A stretch of DNA of 61,023 nt from an uncultured Hyphomicrobiales bacterium (GCA_903851305.1 CAINNX010000065.1:1-61023), one strand, 5' to 3'; positions 47,848 to 56,774 are shown, numbered from the stretch's first letter. Notes: generated by a model not told the origin, from the letters alone. Program-made: numbers and translations.

Positions 47848-48546
47848 ATGGACCCGTCCGGCAAAAACCATGTTGCTGAAGCTTTGCAGATGGTGAGGGC
47901 GCGTATTGCCCGATCCGAGCAAGATGCCGGCCGACTTCCCGGTTCTGTTCAGCTTGTTTGTGTCACCAAAACCAAGTCAGCTGACGATATTATGCCCGCC
48001 CTAGAGGCTGGCGAGCAGATTTTTGGCGAAAATCGTGTTCAAGAGGCCCAGAAAAAATGGCCTGATCTGCGCAGCCGCTTCCCAAGGATCGAGCTCCATC
48101 TGATCGGCCCCTTACAAACAAATAAGGTGCGTGAGGCCGTGGCCGTTTTTGACGTCATCGAAACGCTAGATCGTCCCCGTTTGGCCGAAGCTTTGGCAAA
48201 GGAATTACAGACCACAGACCGCCGCCCGGAGCTTTACATAGAGGTCAACACGGGTCGCGAGCCACAGAAGGCAGGGATTCTTCCAGAAGACGCCGATGAT
48301 TTTATCGCCTTTTGCCGCGAAACCTGCGCGCTTCCTGTGACTGGCCTGATGTGTATCCCGCCGGCAGATGAGCAAGCTTCCCCACATTTTGCCTTGCTCT
48401 CAACCATTGCGCGGCGCAACGGCCTTACCAAGTTGTCTATGGGGATGAGCGCAGATTATGAGTTGGGGGTTCAACTCGGCGCAACCCATGTCAGGGTCGG
48501 CTCAGCTATTTTCGGCGCCCGGCCTGATCCGGCTAAATCTACCTAA
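47848..48546 (+). CDS. yggS: YggS-family pyridoxal-phosphate homeostasis protein
   Basis: PLP-binding protein (PLPBP) that buffers free PLP; no catalytic activity is known. The 232-residue protein has VQLVCVTKTKSADDI, with the PLP lysine first in TKTK, then FGENRVQEAQKKWPDL, ELHLIGPLQTNK, ETCALPVTGLMCIPP and LSMGMSADYELGVQLGATHVRVGSAIFG. ATG at 47848 has AGGAG 9 nt upstream; an ATG at 47827 lies in frame. The stop overlaps that of the convergent L,D-transpeptidase by 4 nt. Confidence 0.93.
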   Translation: MDPSGKNHVAEALQMVRARIARSEQDAGRLPGSVQLVCVTKTKSADDIMPALEAGEQIFGENRVQEAQKKWPDLRSRFPRIELHLIGPLQTNKVREAVAVFDVIETLDRPRLAEALAKELQTTDRRPELYIEVNTGREPQKAGILPEDADDFIAFCRETCALPVTGLMCIPPADEQASPHFALLSTIARRNGLTKLSMGMSADYELGVQLGATHVRVGSAIFGARPDPAKST

Positions 48547-49085
48547 CTCTTTATTTCTAAAAGAACTTTTCTACCTAATCGTGGCAAAAGACGGCGCATG
48601 TCGTCCTTCGAAATGGCAATGCATCCTTCAGTTCCGGAATAATTTGCCCGCGCCAGATGAAAGAAAATGGCACTTCCCGCGCCCTGAACGCGTGGCCTTT
48701 CATTATGGTTTGTCGCAAAGACAACGTCATAAACATTATCATCGCGCCATAGTTTTTCGTGGCCAAGCCGGTCTCCGGCAGGCACGGGCCTATTGTAAAG
48801 TCGCGTTCCGCTTTGGTCGCACCAGCCAAAATTGCTGCGCAGCAATTTTAGGTTGGGGGTGCAGCAAAAGCGCAGCATTCTGTCACCTCGATACCAACCT
48901 TGGCGGAAGAGAAAACCGCCAGCTGGCGTCTTTCCGTCACCCTCACGCTTGGCGTGCGAGACACCCCTCTTGCCGATGGCCGCCCGAATGATCAATGGCC
49001 CGGCGTGAATGCGAGCTGCCCAAGGCATCTGGTGCCGGGAGGTCTGGCGAACGATCAGCCGGGTCAGTTTTTTGTTCGAACACAT
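48543..49085 (-). CDS. L,D-transpeptidase-family (YkuD-like) protein
   Basis: 180-residue protein with a YkuD-type catalytic core. It shows IRAAIGKRGVSHAKREGDGKTPAG, AVFA-type VVFATNHNERPRVQGAGSAIFFHLA and the active-site motif SGTEGCIAI with the catalytic Cys and upstream His. Such enzymes form 3-3 peptidoglycan or lipoprotein links. No signal peptide is evident, so location is unclear. An in-frame GTG at 49112 is an alternative start. It is divergent from an envelope-type response regulator, a suggestive pairing. Confidence 0.82.
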   Translation of the reverse strand: MCSNKKLTRLIVRQTSRHQMPWAARIHAGPLIIRAAIGKRGVSHAKREGDGKTPAGGFLFRQGWYRGDRMLRFCCTPNLKLLRSNFGWCDQSGTRLYNRPVPAGDRLGHEKLWRDDNVYDVVFATNHNERPRVQGAGSAIFFHLARANYSGTEGCIAISKDDMRRLLPRLGRKVLLEIKS

Positions 49086-49170
49086 AGAGTTGAGCTTACC
49101 ATCGCAGGTCACATCTGGAAGCCACGCCTTCCACGTAATAGATATAAGCTGACCTGTGGGGTGAAAATCA

Positions 49171-49857
49171 ATGAACCAAGTCCGAAAGATTTTGATCGCT
49201 GACGATGACCATGATTTGCGGTCTGCTCTTGCTGAGCAATTGGCCTTTCATCCTGAATTTTCGGTGGTTGAAGCGGATTGTGCCCTCGCGGCCATGGCTG
49301 TTGCCAAGGATCAGGGCCCAGATCTCGTACTGATGGACGTTGGCCTGCCAGACCTCGATGGGCGTGAGGCAGTTAAGAAAATGCGAGAGGCCGGTTTCAA
49401 AAGCCCGGTGATCATGCTCACCGGACACGATACGGACGAAGATACGGTCATTGGCCTCGAATCAGGCGCAAATGACTATGTCACTAAGCCATTCCGGTTT
49501 GCGGTTCTTTTGGCGCGTATTCGCGCCCATATGCGCCAACATGAGGCCAGTGACGATGCGGTTTTTCGTATCGGCCCCTATATGTTCAAGCCGGGCTCAA
49601 AGCTTTTGACGACCGAAAAGGGCGGAAAACTGCGGCTAACGGAAAAGGAAACATCAATCCTGCGGTTCCTTTATCGCGCAGGTCAGCAGGTGGTGACGCG
49701 TGATGTGCTGCTGCGTGAAGTCTGGGGCTATAATGCTACTGTGACCACACATACTCTGGAAACGCACATTTATCGTTTGCGCCAGAAAATTGAATTGAAT
49801 CCAGCTAGTGCACAGCTCTTGGTAACTGATGCAGGGGGATATAAGCTCATCCCTTAA
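49171..49857 (+). CDS. cenR: OmpR/PhoB-type response regulator (CenR/OtpR-like)
   Basis: Response regulator of 228 residues. The receiver has acidic residues in LIADDDHD, phosphoacceptor Asp56 in LMDVGLPDLDG, MLTGHDTDEDTV and KPFR. The DNA-binding winged helix has LRLTEKETSILRFLYRAGQQVVTRDVLLREVWGYN and THTLETHIYRLRQKIE. No kinase gene adjoins. Sequence and the following cyclic-nucleotide-binding gene match Brucella OtpR/CenR, an envelope-stress regulator. The orthology is inferred, not proven. Confidence 0.75.
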   Translation: MNQVRKILIADDDHDLRSALAEQLAFHPEFSVVEADCALAAMAVAKDQGPDLVLMDVGLPDLDGREAVKKMREAGFKSPVIMLTGHDTDEDTVIGLESGANDYVTKPFRFAVLLARIRAHMRQHEASDDAVFRIGPYMFKPGSKLLTTEKGGKLRLTEKETSILRFLYRAGQQVVTRDVLLREVWGYNATVTTHTLETHIYRLRQKIELNPASAQLLVTDAGGYKLIP

Positions 49858-49873
49858 ATAAAGGCGGGATGAG

Positions 49874-50311
49874 ATGGCTCTTGAAGATGATGTCCGCGAT
49901 ATGGTGCGGCTTCCACTTTTTCAGGAAATAGAGCCTGAAGCTCTCAGGCTTTTGGCATTTTCTGCAGAGACACGCATCTTGCGGACGGGGGATGTGCTTT
50001 TCCGTAAGGGCGAACCCTCCCAAGACGGTTTTTTTGTCCTCTCCGGATCCCTTCAAATTGAAGATCCATTACATCCGGCAATGCAGAAAATCATTCCACC
50101 CTTTTCGTTGATTGGCGAAATGGCTTTGTTCACAAACACGGAGCGACCAGCAACAATCATTGCGCGTGAACCTGCAACGGTGATGCAAATCGGGCGGCAT
50201 GTATTTCATCGTGTGATGAAGGAATACCCAAAGTCAGCGCGAAAAGCACGCGCCTCAATTGAGGCTCGATTGACGGCGCTCACGAAATCCTTGGCGCATG
50301 AAGGTTTTTGA
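49874..50311 (+). CDS. Cyclic-nucleotide-binding domain protein
   Basis: 145-residue protein consisting of one cNMP-binding domain: MVRLPLFQEIEPEALRLLAF, LFRKGEPSQDGFFVLSGSLQI, and the phosphate-binding-cassette region FSLIGEMALFTNTERPATIIA. It has no DNA-binding HTH, so it is not a Crp regulator. The cassette has GEMALFTNTERPATI, where the arginine that would contact the phosphate is present. It lies 16 nt after the response regulator and is probably in its operon, as with the Pkr-like gene of Brucella. Confidence 0.82.
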   Translation: MALEDDVRDMVRLPLFQEIEPEALRLLAFSAETRILRTGDVLFRKGEPSQDGFFVLSGSLQIEDPLHPAMQKIIPPFSLIGEMALFTNTERPATIIAREPATVMQIGRHVFHRVMKEYPKSARKARASIEARLTALTKSLAHEGF

Positions 50312-50314
50312 CTA

Positions 50315-51121
50315 TCAATCGTTGAGCGAAATCATCACTGGCACATGATCTGACGGGCGCTCCCAACCGCGCGCATCTTTCAAAATATCCAGATCTGCTA
50401 GGGCCGATTTTAAATCAGCGCTGAGCCAAACGTGATCAAGACGGCGACCTTTATTGGCGCTTTCCCAATCCGCTGACCGATAGCTCCACCATGTGTAGAG
50501 CTTCTCATCTTCCGGGATTTTTGTCCGGAGGGCGTCCACCCATGGACCCGCTTCAAACACCTTCTTCAATCTTTCGACTTCTATAGGTGTGTGGCTGACA
50601 ACTTTGAGCAAAGCCTTGTGGCTCCACACGTCATGTTCAAGCGGCGCAATATTCAGATCGCCAACAAGAACGGATGGCCTGTGGGCAAGCTTTTCAGCTG
50701 TCATCCACTCGGCCATTTCGTCTAGGAAATCGAGCTTATGGCCGAATTTAGGATTGAGCTCACGATCGGCGATATCGCCGCCCGCGGGAACGTAGAAATT
50801 ATGAACCGTAATCTCGCGCTGACCGGCGATGACTTTTGCTGAAATATGGCGGGCGTCACCCATGTTGCAGAATTCGTGCTTGTCGATATCTGCAAGCGGC
50901 ATACGGGAGGCAATGGCCACACCATGATAACCCTTCTGACCATTGATCGCGAGATACTGATAACCAGCAGCGCGCAAGTCGCTTGAAGGAAACTCACTGT
51001 CGCGGCATTTTGTTTCTTGGAGACAAAGGACATCCGGCCCGTGCGACTTTAGATAACGCAGTACGATCGGCTTGCGCAACCGGACAGAATTGATATTCCA
51101 GGTCGCAATTTTTAAGGACAC
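50315..51121 (-). CDS. xth: Exodeoxyribonuclease III
   Basis: AP endonuclease/3'-5' exonuclease of base-excision repair, 268 residues. It opens KIATWNINSVRLRK and has CLQETKC with the metal-binding Glu, GDLNIAPLEHDVW and the terminal SDHVPV with catalytic His. The start is GTG at 51121, with GAGG 6 nt upstream. That SD lies in the 3' arm of a perfect 8-bp hairpin (separate entry). It complements mutM, which creates its substrate. Confidence 0.95.
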   Translation of the reverse strand: MSLKIATWNINSVRLRKPIVLRYLKSHGPDVLCLQETKCRDSEFPSSDLRAAGYQYLAINGQKGYHGVAIASRMPLADIDKHEFCNMGDARHISAKVIAGQREITVHNFYVPAGGDIADRELNPKFGHKLDFLDEMAEWMTAEKLAHRPSVLVGDLNIAPLEHDVWSHKALLKVVSHTPIEVERLKKVFEAGPWVDALRTKIPEDEKLYTWWSYRSADWESANKGRRLDHVWLSADLKSALADLDILKDARGWERPSDHVPVMISLND

Positions 51122-51123
51122 AG

Positions 51124-51149
51124 GTCACCTCGCTGCATCATGAGGTGAC
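51124..51149 (-). promoter_or_regulatory. Hairpin containing the xth ribosome-binding site
   Basis: On the minus strand GTCACCTC (51149-51142) pairs perfectly with GAGGTGAC (51131-51124) across a 10-nt loop. The GAGG of the second arm is the SD for the GTG at 51121. If formed in mRNA, the stem would hide the SD and lower xth translation until opened. Confidence 0.55.
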
Positions 51150-51198
51150 ACAAAGAAAAACCTGCTTCAAGCCCAGGAAAATGTTTTCCAGAACGAGC

Positions 51199-51894
51199 TT
51201 AGTCAAAACGCTCGTAATTGATCTTGAAAAGTGACGGATCGGGTTTTTGAGTCAGGTTGATGTTGGAAAGCGACACAAGCGTCTCATAGCCTTGCGGATC
51301 AGATATGGTCCATTGGCGAAGGCTGAAATTAAGCGTGTCGAAAACGAGTCTTATTCGTGATGTGCCGCCAAAGGTCGCCTTGTCTTCAATGAAGATCATA
51401 ACTGAGCGTTCATCAGCCTTGACGTCAAGGATTTGAGTATCCTTGGCGATATCAATCTTTTCCTTGAGTAGAAATTTCAAAGGTGTCTGGCCAATGAAAT
51501 AGACATCTTGCGTGGCAAGCTTTCGATCGCGAACAGCAACTGAGGTGCCATCAGCTATGATTTCAAGAGTTGCTGGCCTGGCATATTCAAAACGCAGGCG
51601 TCCTGGCCTTTGTACATAGAGCTGACCATCCGTCCGCTTCCTGTCTGCGCTGAGCTGAACAAAATCGGCCACCATGTTCAGATTGGCGTTGAACCAAGCA
51701 TTAGCTTTTGCAATGGCAGTGGCCGCATCCATCGCAGGTTTGTCGATGGTCTTAGCCTGTTTTGAAATGGCCTGACTGGCAGGGGCATTTTGCGGGACGA
51801 GGTTCATCGGCGCGCCGTTCTGAGCCAGCAGCGGCGCAGCAAGGCCAAGCCACAGCACACAGGCACTTGAAAAAAGCAGGGCTCGCTGGGTCAT
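51199..51894 (-). CDS. lolA: LolA-like outer-membrane lipoprotein carrier protein
   Basis: Periplasmic lipoprotein-carrier-type protein, 231 residues. A signal peptide (ALLFSSACVLWLGLAAPLLAQ) is followed by an unusually long low-complexity linker of about 45 residues. The LolA fold then has ANAWFNANLNMVADFVQLSADRKRTDGQLYVQRPGRLRFEYA, DVYFIGQTPLKFLL and TLNFSLRQWTISDPQGYETLVSLSNI. Rhizobial versions form a divergent LolA branch. ATG at 51894, with TTG at 51897 possible. It follows ftsK on the same strand. Confidence 0.85.
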   Translation of the reverse strand: MTQRALLFSSACVLWLGLAAPLLAQNGAPMNLVPQNAPASQAISKQAKTIDKPAMDAATAIAKANAWFNANLNMVADFVQLSADRKRTDGQLYVQRPGRLRFEYARPATLEIIADGTSVAVRDRKLATQDVYFIGQTPLKFLLKEKIDIAKDTQILDVKADERSVMIFIEDKATFGGTSRIRLVFDTLNFSLRQWTISDPQGYETLVSLSNINLTQKPDPSLFKINYERFD

Positions 51895-51962
51895 CAATCC
51901 GTCCGCATATCTTGCGATAAGAGAAGTGGTTTAATCGTCAGTCATGGCAAATCTGAGACGGC

Positions 51963-54464
51963 TTAGGATTCCGGATCAAATGCCCCGCGATCAACCCCGC
52001 CACCAACCAGAATTTCACGCTTGCCGGCATGGTTGGCACGACCAACAACCCCTTCGTCCTCCATCCGCTCGACCAGTGATGCGGCTTTATTATAGCCAAC
52101 CGAGAGGCGACGCTGGATATAGCTCGTCGAGCATTTGCGATCACGCAACACGATGTTCACGGCTCGGTCGTAAAGATCGCCGGATTCTTCAGCTGCAAGG
52201 CTGCCGGGTTCAGCGCCATCGCCAACCAGATCATCTTCGGCAGTGATGGAATCAAGATATTCCGGAACGCCCTGCATTTTGAGATGAGAAACAATCTTGT
52301 CGACCTCACTATCCGAGACAAAGGGCCCGTGCACGCGGGAGATGCGACCACCACCCGCCATGTAGAGCATGTCACCTTGGCCCAGCAGTTGCTCGGCGCC
52401 TTGTTCACCAAGAATGGTGCGGCTGTCGATTTTGGATGTCACCTGGAAAGAAATACGGGTCGGGAAATTGGCTTTGATCGTTCCCGTGATCACATCAACG
52501 GAGGGACGTTGTGTCGCCATGATCAGATGAATGCCGGCTGCGCGCGCCATTTGTGCAAGTCGCTGGATTGCGCCCTCAATATCTTTGCCAGCGACCATCA
52601 TAAGGTCGGCCATTTCGTCAACAATCACGACAATAAAGGGGAGAGGTGAAAGATCCATCTCCTCCTTTTCATAAACAGCCTCACCGGTCTCACGATCATA
52701 GCCGGTCTGTACTGTACGTGTGATCACTTGGCCTTTGGCCACAGCTTCGGCAACGCGCGCATTAAATCCTTCAATGTTGCGCACACCAACCTTGGACATT
52801 TTCTTGTAGCGGTCTTCCATTTCGCGGACCGCCCATTTCAGAGCAACGACCGCTTTCTTTGGATCTGTCACAACCGGGGTCAAAAGATGCGGAATGCCGT
52901 CATAAACAGACAGCTCCAACATTTTTGGATCAATCATGATCAATCGGCATTCATCTGGACGCAGCCTATAAAGCAGCGACAGGATCATTGTATTAATGGC
53001 AACAGATTTGCCAGAGCCTGTTGTACCGGCCACAAGCAAATGCGGCATACGCGCGAGATCAACAATAATTGGCTCACCGCCAATAGTTTTTCCGAGCGCA
53101 ATCGCAAGGCGATGCTTGTTTTTTTCGAAATCTTCTGATGACAGCAATTCGCGCAAATAGACTGTTTCACGCCTTTGATTAGGTAGTTCGATGCCAATAG
53201 CATTACGCCCTTGAACAACGGCGACACGCGCGGAAATGGCAGACATGGAACGCGCTATATCATCCGCAAGTCCGATGACGCGAGATGATTTGATGCCAGG
53301 CGCAGGTTCAAGTTCATACAAAGTCACAACCGGACCTGGTCTCACATTGATAATTTCACCTTTGACACCGAAATCATCAAGCACGCCCTCCAAAAGGCGT
53401 GCGTTCTGTTCAAGCGCATCTTCGGAGATTTTTGTGACGGCCTGTTTTTTTGCCTCACTTAGCAAAAGGAGTGGCGGAAGTTCATAGCCGCTGTTACCTA
53501 GCAGCGAGGGTTGCGCTTCGCGTAAGGCCCGCTTGCCAGTTTTGATGGCGGGTGCAGGAGCAGTGACTCGCGTATTGCTGGGGCGCATGTCGATCTCAAC
53601 TTCATCGAGATCAACAGGCTCACGCATGACCGGACGTTTAGGTGCGTATGAATCAAGCTTGGGCTCGAGGCGCTGGCTAGCATATATGTTGGGCTCGTCA
53701 TCATGTGTATGACGGGACTGAACAGGGTTAGGTTTCTGACCAAACCGACGGCTGATTGCGGCCTTGATGCTCATCAATCCGTGAATCGCTGCGCCAATCG
53801 AGATCAGGCCAAGCCCCGGTTCATCGACGGCATCATCCTCATCATCCATCGCGCGGCGATCAGCATGGACGTCAGGCTCCATGTCGTTGTCAGCATAGGA
53901 GGTTGAAAGGCCAAAGCCAGCCGAAATGCTGAGCGAGATGATTGAAATGCTGGCAGCCAAAATCGAGCTGATCAACTGCACCATAGAACCATCAAGATTC
54001 ATTTTTTTAGGGAGCGTGTCGATTGCATCACCAAGAACGCCGCCTAGTCCAGTTGGCAAAGGCCAGCGTTCAGTGACCGGAAATAAGGAAACCATCGCTG
54101 TTGCCGCGACGCTTCCCAAAATCCAGAAAAACAGGCGCCAGATTGGACGTTCAAGCCGGCGTTTTGACATCAGGCGCCAACCCCAGCAGGCCAGCGGAAA
54201 GAGCAGAGCAGACGATGCAAGACCAAAAAGCTGCATAATGATATCGGCGATAATCGCGCCGGGCGGTCCAAGCAGATTTCGAGTTGGCGAAGATGTCGCA
54301 TGATTGAGGCTTGGGTCTTGAACAGACCATGTCATCAAAGCGACGGCGAGCAGGCCGCAAACCAAGATCAGGATAAGGCCGACAAATTCAGCAATACGGC
54401 GCGAAATAAAATCGCGCGCCGCTTCTGGCACAAGGTGACTGGCTGAAAAGGTTGTCGTTCGCAT
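51963..54464 (-). CDS. ftsK: DNA translocase FtsK
   Basis: Septum-located DNA pump that clears the terminus and activates XerCD. The 833-residue protein has four N-terminal membrane helices (from FVGLILILVCGLLAVALMTW), then a short proline/charged linker (residues about 200-330). The motor has VAGTTGSGKSVAINTM (Walker A), IVVIVDEMADLMM (Walker B) and ATQRPSVDVITG. The C-terminal gamma winged helix is RKCSTSYIQRRLSVGYNKAASLVERME. A perfect CtrA box lies 78 bp upstream of the start. Confidence 0.97.
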   Translation of the reverse strand: MRTTTFSASHLVPEAARDFISRRIAEFVGLILILVCGLLAVALMTWSVQDPSLNHATSSPTRNLLGPPGAIIADIIMQLFGLASSALLFPLACWGWRLMSKRRLERPIWRLFFWILGSVAATAMVSLFPVTERWPLPTGLGGVLGDAIDTLPKKMNLDGSMVQLISSILAASISIISLSISAGFGLSTSYADNDMEPDVHADRRAMDDEDDAVDEPGLGLISIGAAIHGLMSIKAAISRRFGQKPNPVQSRHTHDDEPNIYASQRLEPKLDSYAPKRPVMREPVDLDEVEIDMRPSNTRVTAPAPAIKTGKRALREAQPSLLGNSGYELPPLLLLSEAKKQAVTKISEDALEQNARLLEGVLDDFGVKGEIINVRPGPVVTLYELEPAPGIKSSRVIGLADDIARSMSAISARVAVVQGRNAIGIELPNQRRETVYLRELLSSEDFEKNKHRLAIALGKTIGGEPIIVDLARMPHLLVAGTTGSGKSVAINTMILSLLYRLRPDECRLIMIDPKMLELSVYDGIPHLLTPVVTDPKKAVVALKWAVREMEDRYKKMSKVGVRNIEGFNARVAEAVAKGQVITRTVQTGYDRETGEAVYEKEEMDLSPLPFIVVIVDEMADLMMVAGKDIEGAIQRLAQMARAAGIHLIMATQRPSVDVITGTIKANFPTRISFQVTSKIDSRTILGEQGAEQLLGQGDMLYMAGGGRISRVHGPFVSDSEVDKIVSHLKMQGVPEYLDSITAEDDLVGDGAEPGSLAAEESGDLYDRAVNIVLRDRKCSTSYIQRRLSVGYNKAASLVERMEDEGVVGRANHAGKREILVGGGVDRGAFDPES

Positions 54465-54541
54465 GAATAGCGTGCCGGGCCCGGTCTTTGAGCTCGCCTT
54501 GTTGCGGCGAACAGATCGACCAGCAGGCTAGGCTGACGAGG

Positions 54542-54556
54542 TTAATGCCTGTTTAA
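54542..54556 (-). promoter_or_regulatory. CtrA box upstream of ftsK
   Basis: TTAA-TGCCTGT-TTAA (plus strand) matches the full CtrA consensus. It lies 78-92 bp upstream of the ftsK ATG, a normal position for a CtrA-controlled promoter. ftsK is cell-cycle regulated in Caulobacter; transfer of that logic is inference. Confidence 0.6.
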
Positions 54557-54580
54557 CCTTGACCTCCGGTTCATGACTTC

Positions 54581-54615
54581 TCAAAAGAAAACGGCGGCAC
54601 CAAAGGCGCCGCCGT
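54581..54615 (-). terminator. Intrinsic terminator of glnK-amtB
   Basis: ACGGCGGC (minus 54615-54608) pairs with GCCGCCGT (54598-54591) across a 9-nt loop and is followed on the minus strand by TTTCTTTTGA. It lies 22 bp after the amtB stop. Confidence 0.85.
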
Positions 54616-54637
54616 AAATTTTCCGATCTTTATTAGA

Positions 54638-56125
54638 TCAGAGGTTGTAAGCGCGCTCGCCATGTTCGGCGACGTCGAGACCTTCACGTTCGGCATCAAC
54701 CGGGACGCGCAGGCCGATGACCAGATCAACGATCTTGTAGAGGATCGCTGAACCGATACCCGACCAAGCCAAGGTCAAGCCGACAGCTTTCAACTGGGCA
54801 ATCACAGCCGGGGCGAATTCGTAGGCCGCAATGGCCAGCTCGCCAGGCTTGGATTCATAATCAGCGATACCCGTGCCGCCGAGGCCCTGATCGACCAGGA
54901 TACCGGTGGCAATGGCGCCGATGATGCCGCCGACGCAGTGAATGCCGAAGACATCGAGTGAGTCATCGTAGCCAAACTTGTTCTTTACTACAGCGACGAA
55001 GAAAAAGCAGACAACCGCAGCGACACCACCCAGAACAATCGAGCCCATCGGGCCAGCGAAGCCAGATGCCGGGGTGACTGCCACAAGACCCGCAACCGCA
55101 CCCGAGACCATGCCGAGCAGGGAAGGCTTGCCCTTTGTACCCCATTCGACGAACAGCCAAGCCAAAGAGGCAGCGGCCGCAGCGACGAAGGTGTTGACGA
55201 ACGCCAGAGCCGTCGTGCCATTGGCTTCAAGGTTCGAGCCAGCGTTGAAACCAAACCAGCCAACCCACAGGAGGGAAGCGCCAATCATGGTCATGGTCAG
55301 GGAGTGTGGCGTCATGGCTTCGCGAGGATAGCCAACACGCTTGCCGAGCATCAGGGCGCCAACAAGACCAGCAATACCGGCGTTGATGTGAACGACGGTG
55401 CCGCCAGCGAAGTCGAGAGCACCCCACTTGAAGACGAGACCGGCATCAGCCTTGACCTCTTCAAGCTTGGCAGCAGCCACAGTTTTGGCAGCTTCGTCCG
55501 AGGCTTCAGCCACAGCCTTTGCAGCATCACCGATGGCATCCGGGCCGCCCCAGTACCAAACCATGTGGGCGATCGGGAAGTAGATCACGGTAACCCAGAG
55601 GACGATGAAGACCAACAAGGCTGAAAACTTGATGCGTTCAGCGAAAGCACCGACGATCAGCGCAGGCGTAATGCAAGCGAAGGTCATCTGGAAGGCCATG
55701 TAAATATATTCAGGAATGACAACGCCATTCGAGAATGTGGCCACATTCGAATCAGGCGTAACGCCCAACAAGAATGCCTTGGACAGGCCACCAACGTAAT
55801 CGTTCAGGCTGCCACCGCTGGTGAAGGCCAGTGAATAGCCATAAGTAACCCAGAGGATCGAGACGAGCGACACGATCATGAACACTTGGCTGAGCACCGA
55901 GAGCATGTTCTTCGAGCGAACAAGCCCGCCGTAAAACAGTGCGAGGCCAGGAATTGACATCATCAGAACCAGAAGGGTCGCGACAATCATCCAGGCGGTG
56001 TCGCCCTTGTTGGGAACCGGCGCTGCCGGGGTTTGAGCTAGCGCTACACTGGCGGATACTGCCAGCGAAGTCAGTCCGGCGCCTAGCGCAAGACCCGCTG
56101 ATTTTATCATTGAGAGGGATTTCAT
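54638..56125 (-). CDS. amtB: Ammonium transporter AmtB
   Basis: Trimeric ammonium channel, 495 residues. It has a signal peptide, then eleven membrane segments. The twin pore histidines are visible in GGTVVHINAGIAG and DSLDVFGIHCVGGIIGA. Between WYWGGPDAIG and GALDFAGG a charged, alanine-rich helix of about 35 residues is inserted that E. coli AmtB lacks. ATG at 56125 has AGGAG 6 nt upstream; the longer frame runs into glnK and is not used. It follows glnK by 28 nt. Confidence 0.96.
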   Translation of the reverse strand: MKSLSMIKSAGLALGAGLTSLAVSASVALAQTPAAPVPNKGDTAWMIVATLLVLMMSIPGLALFYGGLVRSKNMLSVLSQVFMIVSLVSILWVTYGYSLAFTSGGSLNDYVGGLSKAFLLGVTPDSNVATFSNGVVIPEYIYMAFQMTFACITPALIVGAFAERIKFSALLVFIVLWVTVIYFPIAHMVWYWGGPDAIGDAAKAVAEASDEAAKTVAAAKLEEVKADAGLVFKWGALDFAGGTVVHINAGIAGLVGALMLGKRVGYPREAMTPHSLTMTMIGASLLWVGWFGFNAGSNLEANGTTALAFVNTFVAAAAASLAWLFVEWGTKGKPSLLGMVSGAVAGLVAVTPASGFAGPMGSIVLGGVAAVVCFFFVAVVKNKFGYDDSLDVFGIHCVGGIIGAIATGILVDQGLGGTGIADYESKPGELAIAAYEFAPAVIAQLKAVGLTLAWSGIGSAILYKIVDLVIGLRVPVDAEREGLDVAEHGERAYNL

Positions 56126-56153
56126 TTCGTTCTCCTGAGGAATGAAGGGGACG

Positions 56154-56528
<375 letters not shown>

Positions 56529-56608
56529 TCACGTGACGCCACTTGCCGGCTTGATCCTGGCCTAGGTGCAATCTGCATCGAGAATGCTCCTTAGCTAGGG
56601 ACTTTCAA

Positions 56609-56624
56609 TTCAAGTGGCGTGCCA
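56609..56624 (-). promoter_or_regulatory. Candidate sigma-54 promoter of glnK-amtB
   Basis: On the minus strand TGGCAC-GCCAC-TTGA has a perfect -24 element and correct spacing; the -12 element is TTGA instead of TTGC. It lies about 117 bp upstream of the glnK ATG, and NtrC/sigma-54 control is usual for this operon. The -12 mismatch lowers confidence. Confidence 0.45.
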
Positions 56625-56634
56625 AGTGCGATTC

Positions 56635-56669
56635 GCCGATTCCAAGCCTGAATCATGCTTGGAATCGGC
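56635..56669. repeat. 13-bp perfect palindrome upstream of glnK
   Basis: GCCGATTCCAAGC (56635-56647) and GCTTGGAATCGGC (56657-56669) are perfectly complementary around a 9-nt spacer. It lies 11 bp upstream of the -24 element of the candidate promoter and about 105 bp after the tesB stop. No T run follows on either strand. It could be an operator or a transcript end structure for tesB. Confidence 0.6.
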
Positions 56670-56774
56670 ATAGCTCAAGAAATAAGGGATGAAATCGCGC
56701 AGGTCTGATCAATTAATGTGCAGCATGCCGCGCCAATATGCATAAAATATAAGCATGCAAATGCAGCATATGAG

